Shown here piece by piece: positions 8,403 through 15,624 of a stretch of 39,283 nucleotides of DNA. Below the pieces are notes generated by a model. The model was not told where the DNA came from. It did no database searches and was given only the letters and a program-made list of their open reading frames with translations. The translations under genes and the position numbers were made by a program. This DNA comes from Kuafuiihalomonas sp039024635 (lineage in GTDB: Bacteria; Myxococcota; Kuafuiibacteriia; Kuafuiibacteriales; Kuafuiibacteriaceae). How positions within the stretch are numbered: position 1 is the stretch's first letter; every line of letters begins with the position of its first letter. The stretch covers positions 1 to 39,283 of the forward strand of contig JBCCQA010000040.1 in the NCBI GenBank assembly GCA_039024635.1, in the 5' to 3' direction.

Positions 8403-9128
8403 ATGGTCAACCTGTGGGCCCAAACGGAGCCCACGCCGAGCGCGACGGAGGGCTTGCGGTCCGCCACACCCACGCTGTGGGAAAGCATCGAGAACTCCGA
8501 CGCGGTCGGCATCGGATCCCTGGGCATTCTGGTGGTCTTCTCGGTCGTGAGCTGGGCCATCATCGTCCAGAAGGCCCTCCAGCTCCGTCGGGCCTCGGCC
8601 AGCTCCGCCGACTTCCTGGGCAAGTTCTGGGAGTCCAAGCGCTTGGACCAGATGTATCAGAGCAGCCAGAGCTTCACCCATGCCCCGGTCTGCCAGCTCT
8701 TCCGGGCCGGCTACGCCGAGCTCAACCGACTAAAGAAGAAGGCCTCGGAGGAGGACTTCGGCGAGGGCATCGAAAACGTCGAACGCGCGCTCCGCCGGAC
8801 CCAGTCGGCCGAGGTGACCCGTCTCGAGAGCCTGACACCCTTCCTGGCTACGGTCGGCTCGACAGGTCCATTCATCGGTCTGTTCGGGACGGTGTGGGGG
8901 ATCATGCGAGCTTTTCGGGACATCGGTGCGGCAGGAAGTGCGAACCTCGCCACCGTAGCCCCCGGGATCTCTGAAGCCCTCATCGCCACCGCAGCCGGGC
9001 TCGCCGCCGCCATCCCGGCCGTGATCGCGTACAACTACTTCGTCTCCCGGCTCCGGGTGTTGGAGACGGAGATGGAGTCCTTCGCTTCGGACTTTTTAAA
9101 CATCGTGAAGCGTCACTCCTTGAAGTGA
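8403..9128 (+). CDS. tolQ: TolQ/ExbB-type proton channel subunit
   Basis: A 241-aa inner-membrane protein of the MotA/TolQ/ExbB family. One N-terminal membrane helix is near residues 40-58 (GILVVFSVVSWAIIVQKAL), followed by a cytoplasmic loop, then two helices carrying the family signature (TPFLATVGSTGPFIGLFGTV and EALIATAAGLAAAIPAVIAY). Together with TolR it forms the proton-driven motor that energises TolA. ATG 8403 was chosen because the membrane-domain spacing fits; an in-frame ATG at 8373 is possible. It is the first gene of the Tol operon. Confidence 0.93.
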   Translation: MVNLWAQTEPTPSATEGLRSATPTLWESIENSDAVGIGSLGILVVFSVVSWAIIVQKALQLRRASASSADFLGKFWESKRLDQMYQSSQSFTHAPVCQLFRAGYAELNRLKKKASEEDFGEGIENVERALRRTQSAEVTRLESLTPFLATVGSTGPFIGLFGTVWGIMRAFRDIGAAGSANLATVAPGISEALIATAAGLAAAIPAVIAYNYFVSRLRVLETEMESFASDFLNIVKRHSLK

Positions 9129-9141
9129 GGAACGTCGTTCC

Positions 9142-9567
9142 ATGGGCATGAGTTCTGGCGGCGGCCCACGCCGGGCCATGAGCGAGATCAATGTGACGCC
9201 GCTCGTCGACGTCATGCTGGTCTTGCTGATCATCTTCATGGTGACGGCGCCCCTGATCACACAGGGCGTGGACGTCGACCTCCCCAAGACACAGGCTCAA
9301 CCCTTGGAGGGGACGGAGAAGAAGCTCGTGCTCACGATCACCAAAGATAAGCAGGTCTTCATCGGGAGCAACGACAAGACCCCGATTCCCTTCGACGAGC
9401 TGGAGGAAAAGCTGGGCGCCAACGACCGGCTACGACGCGAAAAGGAGCTGTACCTCCACGCAGACCGCAATCTGGATTACGGTACGGTGGTCGACGTCAT
9501 GGCGACCATTCGGCGGGCGGGCGTGACCAAGCTGGGCATGGTCACTGATCCGCTGGAGACGAAGTGA
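9142..9567 (+). CDS. tolR: TolR/ExbD-type motor subunit
   Basis: A 141-aa protein with one N-terminal membrane helix holding the essential Asp (INVTPLVDVMLVLLIIFMV) and a periplasmic domain ending in the typical VxxxMATIRRAGVTKLGMVTDP. It couples proton flow through TolQ to TolA movement. It lies 13 bases after tolQ, and its stop overlaps the GTG start of the next gene by 4 bases, so the three are translationally linked. The pattern fits TolR better than ExbD because tolB follows. Confidence 0.93.
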   Translation: MGMSSGGGPRRAMSEINVTPLVDVMLVLLIIFMVTAPLITQGVDVDLPKTQAQPLEGTEKKLVLTITKDKQVFIGSNDKTPIPFDELEEKLGANDRLRREKELYLHADRNLDYGTVVDVMATIRRAGVTKLGMVTDPLETK

Positions 9568-10310
9568 GCGAAGCTTACCTCCGACCGCGCAATGAAGGCT
9601 TCGCCTATGTCGTTAGTGGCTCCGCAGTCCTCCACGGTCTGCTCATCGTTGCTTCGATCGCTTTCTCTCAGTGGCGGCCCGCTCCCGCCTTCCAGGATGC
9701 GCTGCCGGTCGAGCTGGTTCAGCTCGGCAAGCCCCGAGACCCGAACTTGCTCCCCCGGAAGGTGCGACGGCCGCCGCCCCCCGAGTCCAAGCCGGCCGTG
9801 GTCGGCCAGGACACACCCCAGCCCGACGCCGTCCCCGTCGAAGCAAAGCAGACGCCGCCTAAAACCACTCAGCCACGAAAGACCTCACCCAAGCTCTCGG
9901 ACGCTGCCCGACAGCTTCTCGGCGCATCGGACAGCCGCCTCGACGATGCCTTTGCCAAAATCGAAGAGCCAGAGGGTAGCCCCGAGGGCTTTGAAGAAGG
10001 CAACACCACCGACCCCAACGCCCAGGGCGACGTCTACGCGGCCCGGGTGCAGGCCGCCATGAAGGCGGCCTACAAGCTGCCATCGACCATCTCGCCCCTG
10101 GAGCGCGCTTCGCTACGCGCCCAGTTCCGGGTTTGGATCGGAGCCAGCGGCCAGGTACTCCGCTACGAGGTGGTCGAGGCCCACTCCAATCAACAGTTCA
10201 TAGGCGCCATCACCGGCATGCTGAAGACCGTGAAGCTGCCCGCCCCGCCCTCCGAGATCGCTTCGGCCTATGCCCGCGAGGGTCGGATCTTCGGCTTCAG
10301 TGGAGAGTGA
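9564..10310 (+). CDS. tolA: TolA/TonB-like periplasm-spanning energy transducer
   Basis: A 248-aa protein with one N-terminal membrane helix (about residues 14-34), a Pro/Lys-rich periplasmic linker (residues 65-110) and a compact C-terminal domain (about 150-248) of the TonB/TolA type with QVLRYEVVEAHSNQQF and the final strand IFGFSGE. By position between tolR and tolB it is TolA; the Pro-rich linker is more TonB-like than the Ala-rich helix of E. coli TolA. GTG start at 9564 overlaps the tolR stop. Confidence 0.88.
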   Translation: MSEAYLRPRNEGFAYVVSGSAVLHGLLIVASIAFSQWRPAPAFQDALPVELVQLGKPRDPNLLPRKVRRPPPPESKPAVVGQDTPQPDAVPVEAKQTPPKTTQPRKTSPKLSDAARQLLGASDSRLDDAFAKIEEPEGSPEGFEEGNTTDPNAQGDVYAARVQAAMKAAYKLPSTISPLERASLRAQFRVWIGASGQVLRYEVVEAHSNQQFIGAITGMLKTVKLPAPPSEIASAYAREGRIFGFSGE

Positions 10311-10335
10311 CGGCCCAACCCCGAAAGCGAAGCTC

Positions 10336-11649
10336 ATGAAGTACGCCTACCTCCTCCTCACCGCTTTGGCCTTCGGCCAACCCCTCGAAGCCCGAGCCCA
10401 AACCGGCGAGCGCATCATCGAGATCACCAACCCAGAGTTTCGAGCCTTTCCGCTCGCCGTCTCGGAAACCAAGAATCTGGATCGCGCTGAGCTCACGGCG
10501 CCCATGAAGGAGATCACCGAAGTACTGCGATGGGACCTCGACACCTCGCTCCTCTTTCGGGTCTTGAACCCCAAGTCCCATCTCGCCGACCCCGTAAAGG
10601 AACCCATGGTCGCCTCGGCCATCGACTTCGAAAGCTGGCTCAACATCGGTGCCGAAGGCCTGATCAAGGCGGCCGCGCTCCAGGTATCGACCCGGCTCAC
10701 GGTAGACTTCCGCTTCTACGACGTGACCTCGGGTCGGGAGCTCCTTCAGAAGCGCTACGAAGGTCGACCCGAGGAGGCGAGGGCCCTGGCCCACCGATTC
10801 GCCAATGACGTGGTCGAGAAGCTCACCGGCAAGCCGGGCATCTTCACCACCCAAATCCTCAGCGTCCGAAAGACCCGAAAGGGACGGGAGATCTGGCTAT
10901 GCAACATGGACGGCACCAACCCCCGTCCAGTGACCAAGAACGGCTCCATCAACATGTTGCCCGCTTGGTACCCGGATGGCCGTCGCTTCCTCTTCACGAG
11001 TTTCTTGGCTCGCAACCCCAATCTCTACGTCGCGTCGGTGGACAAGGGGGCCGCCTCGCTCCTGTCGGGTCGGCAGGGTCTGAACACGGGAGGTGCTGTT
11101 TCGCCCGACGGTCGGCTCTTGGCCCTGACCCTGACCAAGGACGGCAACTCGGAAGTCTACGTGCAGCCGGCCGAAGGCAAAGGCCTGAAGCGTCTGACCA
11201 ACCACTGGGCCATCGACTCGTCTCCCAGCTGGTCCCCCAACGGACGACGGATCGCCTTCGTTTCTGCGCGCTGGGGCGACCCTCACGTCTTCGTGATGAA
11301 CGCCGACGGCAGCGACGTGCAACGGGTGACCGAACGCGGCACTTACAACCAAACCCCCGACTGGTCCCCCCGAGGCGATCTCATCGCCTTCACGGCGCGA
11401 GACGAGCGAAACGTCTTCGACATCTTCACGGTCGACCCCAAGACCAAGGAGATTCGTCGCTTGACCCAAGACCAAGGAAACAACGAAGAGCCGTCCTTCT
11501 CTCCCGACGGGAACCACGTCGTGTTCATCTCCACCCGAACCGGTAAATCGGAGCTGTGGATCATGGGTGTCGACGGCTCGAACCAGAAGCAAATCAGCCA
11601 GGGTGGGGGCTACTTGACGCCGGCTTGGTCTCCCTACCCTGCACGCTGA
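10336..11649 (+). CDS. tolB: Tol-Pal system beta-propeller protein TolB
   Basis: A 437-aa periplasmic protein. A signal peptide ends about residue 22 (QPLEARAQ), an N-terminal domain runs to about residue 170, and then come the six propeller blades with repeated WSPNG/SPDGRRIAF-type TolB motifs (AWYPDGRRFLF, AVSPDGRLLAL, SWSPNGRRIAF, DWSPRGDLIAF, SFSPDGNHVVF, AWSPYPAR). It binds Pal and TolA during envelope constriction. It lies 25 bases after tolA. No pal or cpoB gene follows in this window, which departs from the enterobacterial order. Confidence 0.95.
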   Translation: MKYAYLLLTALAFGQPLEARAQTGERIIEITNPEFRAFPLAVSETKNLDRAELTAPMKEITEVLRWDLDTSLLFRVLNPKSHLADPVKEPMVASAIDFESWLNIGAEGLIKAAALQVSTRLTVDFRFYDVTSGRELLQKRYEGRPEEARALAHRFANDVVEKLTGKPGIFTTQILSVRKTRKGREIWLCNMDGTNPRPVTKNGSINMLPAWYPDGRRFLFTSFLARNPNLYVASVDKGAASLLSGRQGLNTGGAVSPDGRLLALTLTKDGNSEVYVQPAEGKGLKRLTNHWAIDSSPSWSPNGRRIAFVSARWGDPHVFVMNADGSDVQRVTERGTYNQTPDWSPRGDLIAFTARDERNVFDIFTVDPKTKEIRRLTQDQGNNEEPSFSPDGNHVVFISTRTGKSELWIMGVDGSNQKQISQGGGYLTPAWSPYPAR

Positions 11650-11653
11650 GCTC

Positions 11654-12556
11654 ATGGGCGCCGTCGCCGTCCTCGACCTCGGGTCGAACACGGTCAAGAT
11701 CACGGTGGCCGAACTCAGTTCGGACGGAATCGAGATTCTGGACGAGCGGGTCCGAGCCACCCGCATCGTCGAAGGTCGAAAGGGACCCCGCCTTGCACGG
11801 GCATCCGTCGAACGAACCCTAAGCGAGCTAGAGGCGCTTTCGGAGGGCCTCCCCACACACCGCCTGGGCGTCGCGACAGCCAGCCTGCGAGGCGCGGAAG
11901 GACAGGAGGCCATACGAGCCGAGCTCCGATGCAGAACGGGCTTCGAGCTCGAAGTCATCAGCGGAATCCGGGAAGCAGAGCTTGCCTTCCTCGGGCCCCA
12001 AACTCTGTACGGTCGAGACCTGGCGGTCAGCTTCGACGTCGGTGGCCATAGCAGCGAGGTCAGTGGCCTCCGTCGCGGAGTCTGGAAGGGCGACAGCTTT
12101 CCCGTTGGCGCACTCTCGGTGGCTTCGAACCTCATCGATCCACCCGACGCCCGCGCCCAGCAGGAGATGCGAAGGCGCAGCCGCGAAGCCTTGACCGCCT
12201 TCGAACCTGACTTCGACCCCGGACGGGTGGTTGGCGTCTCTGGAACGGCGCTGGCCATCTTGGGCATCAGCCGAGACACCTTCGACATGAAGGCTCTACT
12301 AAAGGCCCACGATGGCGGAGTCGTGACCGCGGAAGCTTTGGAAGAAATGATTGGCCTCTGGGCCGCCAAGCCTTCGGTCAACCGAATCCGCGGAGACGTG
12401 ATCCCGGCCATGAGGGCCGACGCGTTGATCGGCGGCCTCGTACTCGTCTCGGAGATCTTGGCACGCCTGAAGGCCCCCATCTTCCATATCACGCCTCGAG
12501 GCGTTCGCCATGGCCTCTTGGTCGAGCTTCAGCGCAGGAACACGGGGACCCAGTAG
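11654..12556 (+). CDS. Ppx/GppA phosphatase family protein (short form)
   Basis: A 300-aa protein of the exopolyphosphatase/pppGpp phosphohydrolase superfamily. It has the two actin-like phosphate loops, VLDLGSNTVKITV at residues 6-18 and FDVGGHSSEVS at about 126 (the usual DIGGGSTE is altered), and a C-terminal GVRHGLL in place of GLREG. It lacks the C-terminal HD-like half of E. coli Ppx, as many short-form members do. It lies 4 bases after tolB, so it is probably in the same transcript. Substrate (polyphosphate or pppGpp) cannot be told. Confidence 0.88.
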   Translation: MGAVAVLDLGSNTVKITVAELSSDGIEILDERVRATRIVEGRKGPRLARASVERTLSELEALSEGLPTHRLGVATASLRGAEGQEAIRAELRCRTGFELEVISGIREAELAFLGPQTLYGRDLAVSFDVGGHSSEVSGLRRGVWKGDSFPVGALSVASNLIDPPDARAQQEMRRRSREALTAFEPDFDPGRVVGVSGTALAILGISRDTFDMKALLKAHDGGVVTAEALEEMIGLWAAKPSVNRIRGDVIPAMRADALIGGLVLVSEILARLKAPIFHITPRGVRHGLLVELQRRNTGTQ

Positions 12557-12654
12557 CCAAACAGCCCTGCCGCCATAACGGTACCGCCGGCGATGACCGC
12601 GATAACGAAGATCAAACCGGCCGCACTGGACCTCTCGACGTCGCTCTTCCCCAC
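12529..12654 (-). CDS. Candidate 41-aa single-span membrane peptide
   Basis: This small reading frame begins at GTG 12654, nine bases after the bilin reductase stop, in the same frame, and ends in TGA at 12529-12531. The peptide is 12 polar residues (start GKSDVERSS), then a continuous hydrophobic span of about 20 residues (GLIFVIAVIAGGTVMAAGLF) and a short tail YWVPVFLR. A G-rich stretch lies just before the GTG but is closer than a classic ribosome site. It overlaps the 3' end of the Ppx/GppA gene by 28 bp. It may be a real membrane microprotein co-expressed with the reductase; conservation is needed to decide. Confidence 0.4.
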   Translation of the reverse strand: MGKSDVERSSAAGLIFVIAVIAGGTVMAAGLFGYWVPVFLR

Positions 12655-12663
12655 CGCCCCCGC

Positions 12664-13434
12664 CTAGCAGAGCAGCGACCTCGACACAGCAGAGATCGGC
12701 TTCTCGAGAGCCACCTGTCGTCCCTCCCGGGGTGGAAAGAGGAAGTTTTCCATGTACGCCTCGGACCAGGCTCCACCGAAGGTCTTGGTCATGAAAGGCC
12801 GGGACGGTTCGTTCTCGAGAAAGCGCGCACGCATCCGGGCGTAGAGCTGTGCTCGCTCGCGGCCTCGGCCATCCAGCCTTCCCTGGAGCCAAACCACACT
12901 GGCCTGCATAAATCGGTGGAAAGCCTCGATCCCCTCCTCGAGGGCTTCGCTCGTGCCCGCCCGGCTCCAAATCGCCCCCGGCGTGATGAAGCCTTGGGAC
13001 CAATCCGGTCGACGGTCGACCGGCGTGGCCCATTGAAGAGACCGTCCGAGCAAGTCGAGCTGCCGAGTCCCCGGACCTCTCCCCTCTGGGCCGTCGTAGA
13101 GGGCGTCCAGGACGAGGAGGAAGAGCTTGCCTTTCACTTCGATCAGCTCTGCTTGGCACATCGGGGCATCGACGTCGAAGCAAGGGAAGGCTGCCCAGTT
13201 CGCAACTCTGAAACCAGCCTCGGTCTCGATGGTGGTCAACCGAGCCCAGGCCACTCGCCCCGAGCTCCAAGCCCATGATCGGAGCGAGGCTTCCTTCTTT
13301 TGCCCATCACGATCGACCTCCGCCTGCTCCAAACTCAGTTCATCGAGTCCAATCGCTTGAATATATGGCTCAAATCTCGAGCGCGACAGTGCAAATTCCC
13401 CCACCTGTTTCTTCGCCTTCTTTCCGGACGCCAT
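12664..13434 (-). CDS. Ferredoxin-dependent bilin reductase, PcyA-like (pre-PcyA type)
   Basis: A 256-aa protein matching the HY2/PcyA family, which reduces biliverdin with electrons from ferredoxin. The diagnostic block is at residues 79-115: NWAAFPCFDVDAP, then MCQAELIEVKGKLFLLVLD, corresponding to HCVMFPxPxxDLP and FGxDLV in PcyA. The C-terminus has AYMENFLFPP, the family's terminal motif. By eye, Asn79 sits at PcyA His88 and Glu96 at Asp105, so the product probably differs from phycocyanobilin. ATG 13434 has AAGGTGAT eight bases upstream; the frame is open further upstream but that part lies in the divergent promoter region. It is divergent from the ferredoxin operon. The family is fairly sure; 'pre-PcyA' rests on the neighbouring BBAG-type genes. 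Confidence 0.85.
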   Translation of the reverse strand: MASGKKAKKQVGEFALSRSRFEPYIQAIGLDELSLEQAEVDRDGQKKEASLRSWAWSSGRVAWARLTTIETEAGFRVANWAAFPCFDVDAPMCQAELIEVKGKLFLLVLDALYDGPEGRGPGTRQLDLLGRSLQWATPVDRRPDWSQGFITPGAIWSRAGTSEALEEGIEAFHRFMQASVVWLQGRLDGRGRERAQLYARMRARFLENEPSRPFMTKTFGGAWSEAYMENFLFPPREGRQVALEKPISAVSRSLLC

Positions 13435-13688
13435 CGATTGGATCACCTTTCTCGAGAATATTTGATCTTTCCTTGGACGGAATCGAGTGTCGACGAGTCG
13501 ACAGACGAGAAGGGCTCCTTTCCGATCTTGCACGCCGCCCCACCATTCTCGCCGACTCGACGCAGTCTCAACTCGATTCGACATGGTTAACGCATGTGAG
13601 CTCATGTCCGTTGGAGCCGGAGTGACTGCCCCGTTGACCGATTCTCGACACCTTGCATGCTCGACACAAAGGCTCAACATGGAGGTCT
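13435..13688. promoter_or_regulatory. Divergent control region of the bilin island
   Basis: This 254-bp gap separates the reductase (minus) from the ferredoxin operon (plus) and is AT-richer than its surroundings. It holds an inverted repeat TGTCGAC-GA-GTCGACA at 13488-13503 and two direct copies of CTCGACAC at 13644-13651 and 13660-13667 (16-bp period, reverse complement of GTGTCGAG), so one motif occurs three times. TTGACC at 13634 could be a -35 box for the operon, but no convincing -10 follows. A shared operator is plausible, not shown. Confidence 0.4.
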
Positions 13689-14171
13689 ATGAAGGCTGTA
13701 CGACTTGAAGCCGTGGCGGATCCTATCGAAGTCAAGACGAACACTCGCTTGTTGGAAGTCCTCCATCGCTCCCCCAAGAAGATCGTCACAGCCTGCGGAG
13801 GAAAGGGCCTCTGCGCGACATGTCACGTCTACGTGGAAGGTGATGCCGCTGCGCTAACGCCCAAGACGCCAAGGGAGCAGCGGTCATTGCTGATGTTGAA
13901 GGATGCCCGCCCCAACTCCCGGCTCGCGTGCCAAGCGAAGGTTCGGTCCGACGGTATTCAGCTTACGCTGCCTAACGGAAGATTCATCGAGTCGGCCACC
14001 GACGTCGAAGACCTGATCGGCCGCAGGGCCGAGTTTCCGATTCTCCACCCGGCCGACGGTCGCACGCTGATCGACATGGGAAAGATCATCACTCGAGGTC
14101 GAATCACTCAACTCAGCTCCGTCGAGGTCGACGTTCAGGAGCTCAAGAAGCTGTCCATGACGATGGGCTGA
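13689..14171 (+). CDS. 2Fe-2S ferredoxin with C-terminal extension
   Basis: A 160-aa protein. Residues 1-95 are a plant/vertebrate-type [2Fe-2S] ferredoxin fold with ligands Cys36, Cys42, Cys45 and Cys81 (CGGKGLCATC, then LACQ). Residues 96-160 are an extra region of unknown role with no Cys. It is the first gene of the bilin operon, with GGAGG at 13681-13685. It is the likely electron donor to the divergent bilin reductase and/or the heme oxygenase; this is inferred from both enzymes being ferredoxin-dependent in other bacteria. An in-frame TTG at 13653 would give 12 more residues and is less likely. A stand-alone Fe-S protein is a reported member of BBAG clusters. Confidence 0.85.
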   Translation: MKAVRLEAVADPIEVKTNTRLLEVLHRSPKKIVTACGGKGLCATCHVYVEGDAAALTPKTPREQRSLLMLKDARPNSRLACQAKVRSDGIQLTLPNGRFIESATDVEDLIGRRAEFPILHPADGRTLIDMGKIITRGRITQLSSVEVDVQELKKLSMTMG

Positions 14172-14181
14172 AGGAATTGAT

Positions 14182-14835
14182 ATGGAGCTAGCAGTCACCA
14201 AAGTCGGAGGCACCGACGAAAAGACCCTTCACAACTACTATCGCCGGGACGGATTCTACACGAACAACGAACTCGGCGAGCTCGTGAACAAGTACGCCCA
14301 GCGTGCGATGTTCGTGAGCGAAGACTTCATCGTCGGCTTCCAGATCGCACTCGAAGAGGAGATCGGCGACGCGGCGGGTGAGATCATGTACCGCTGCGGC
14401 TACGAATGGGGCCGGCAGGACGTTCAGAACTTCGCGAAACGCTTTCCCAATGAGTTTGACCGCCCCATCGAGAACGCATCTCTTGGCTTCCTCTTGGAGA
14501 CCTGGTGGTGGCCGCTTCAAGCTTCGGGGTGGGGGAAGTGGAGCTTCGACCTATCTCACCGCAAGGAGGGTCTCATCTTCATCGATCTCTACGACTCTGC
14601 CGTAGCCAAGAGCATCGGAAACGTAGGAAGCGTCGTATGTCACTATTACGCCGGCATGTTTGCCTCCGTGTTTTCCGGCTTCGCCAAGCGAGAGCTCAGC
14701 GGCATCGAAATCCAGTGCTACTCGAGCGGTGAGGACTTCTGCAAGTTCCTGGTGGGCTCATCCAAGCGCATCAATGCCGCCCAGTTCTGGGTGCAAGAAG
14801 GGGCCACGGCCCAGGAAGTCATCTCGAGGCTCTGA
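14182..14835 (+). CDS. V4R domain protein 1
   Basis: A 217-aa protein with a C-terminal V4R (4-vinyl reductase) domain, a small-molecule and hydrocarbon-binding fold related to TRAPP Bet3. The visible signature is HYYAGMFASVFSGF, then IEIQCYSSGEDFCKFLVG (about residues 153-195), which retains both cysteines (QC and FC) usually seen in this family. The N-terminal half (YVNKYAQRAMFVSEDFIVGF region) aligns in outline with V4R protein 2. AAGGAA lies 5 bases before ATG. In the operon it sits 10 bases after the ferredoxin gene. It may bind a tetrapyrrole; that is inference from V4R proteins of chlorophyll and BBAG clusters. Confidence 0.85.
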   Translation: MELAVTKVGGTDEKTLHNYYRRDGFYTNNELGELVNKYAQRAMFVSEDFIVGFQIALEEEIGDAAGEIMYRCGYEWGRQDVQNFAKRFPNEFDRPIENASLGFLLETWWWPLQASGWGKWSFDLSHRKEGLIFIDLYDSAVAKSIGNVGSVVCHYYAGMFASVFSGFAKRELSGIEIQCYSSGEDFCKFLVGSSKRINAAQFWVQEGATAQEVISRL

Positions 14836-14836
14836 C

Positions 14837-15118
14837 GTGGCCACGGTAACTGCCCTCAAGCCGGCGGCCGGCGATTCCCTCGGCGCGGAGCAAGCGCAAG
14901 AGGCCGTACGGCGATTCTTCCGGGTCGCTTTTGCTGGTCCGAACACCCAGCGAGCGAGCGGCCCCGATATCTCCGCCGAGGGATGGCGCAGCCTGTCGGT
15001 CGATGCCTTCTTTTCAGCATCCTTCGCCGGCCGGGAAAAACTAAACGATATGGGCGCTTCCTGTGGAGAGGGCAGCGTAGCCGCCGATCAAGTGTTCGGC
15101 GAATTCAACTGGGACTGA
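14837..15118 (+). CDS. Small protein ending in F-N-W-D, unknown function
   Basis: A 93-aa protein starting at GTG 14837, one base after the V4R stop, with GAGG seven bases upstream. It has no recognised domain. The middle (about residues 18-60) is amphipathic and helix-compatible (AQEAVRRFFRVAF), and the end reads VFGEFNWD. The same ending F-[ND]-W-D is seen on the Pro-rich protein at 17710-18144, in an otherwise unrelated sequence. The two may dock on a common partner. The frame is kept by the tight operon spacing (11 bases to the next start), which supports it being a real gene. Confidence 0.65.
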   Translation: MATVTALKPAAGDSLGAEQAQEAVRRFFRVAFAGPNTQRASGPDISAEGWRSLSVDAFFSASFAGREKLNDMGASCGEGSVAADQVFGEFNWD

Positions 15119-15128
15119 GTAACGAGCA

Positions 15129-15614
15129 ATGAATAAGACAATCAACGACATCATGAGCAATGCCGAGGGCCGCTACGTCACAAAGGCAGAGCAGCAGCAG
15201 ATTAAGGAGTACGCGGCTTCACTGGAGGCACGTTTTGCTGCGGCTGCAGATATCGAAAGCAAGGAGAAGGAGATTATCGACGCGACCACGGCCGACGTCA
15301 TGCGCGCCTTTCCAGACGTCACGAAGAAGTACAAAGATCCGGAGTCGAAGTCTCAGGAGGACCTGAGCCTGACGCTTCGCTACTGCACCATGGCCATGAT
15401 CAAGGACGATCAGCAGTTCCTAGATGACGCACTCCTGTCCTGGTTCAAGACCATTCTATCCGGCCTCGGTTTCTCGGGGCAGTTCATCAAGGAAAGCTAC
15501 GGCGCCCTAACCGAGAACACCAAGCAACGCGTGGACGCCCAGACCTGGGAGCTCCTCGAACCCTTCCTAGGTCGCGTAGCCGATGGCCTGAGCCCTCTGC
15601 GGGAAGTCGCTTGA
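15129..15614 (+). CDS. Phycobiliprotein-like globin (BBAG-type)
   Basis: A 161-aa all-helical protein resembling phycocyanin and allophycocyanin subunits in length and in motifs: NAEGRYVTKAE near the start (like NADAEGRYLS), MRAFPDV near residue 58, and LTLRYCTMAM at 81-90 (like LRYVTYAL). The usual chromophore Cys (alpha-84 region) appears to be Ser75. The only cysteine is Cys86, eleven residues later. A non-covalent, or a differently attached, bilin is expected. Phycobiliprotein paralogs in heterotrophs have been called bilin biosynthesis-associated globins. The gene is AT-rich (48% GC at its start). It lies 10 bases after the small FNWD gene. Confidence 0.82.
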   Translation: MNKTINDIMSNAEGRYVTKAEQQQIKEYAASLEARFAAAADIESKEKEIIDATTADVMRAFPDVTKKYKDPESKSQEDLSLTLRYCTMAMIKDDQQFLDDALLSWFKTILSGLGFSGQFIKESYGALTENTKQRVDAQTWELLEPFLGRVADGLSPLREVA

Positions 15615-15624
15615 GGAGAGCCCG

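Noticed and set aside
12664..13680. A longer 338-aa version of the bilin reductase starting at 13680.
   Set aside because: The extra 82 residues lie in the divergent promoter region and are not reductase-like; ATG 13434 has a good ribosome site.
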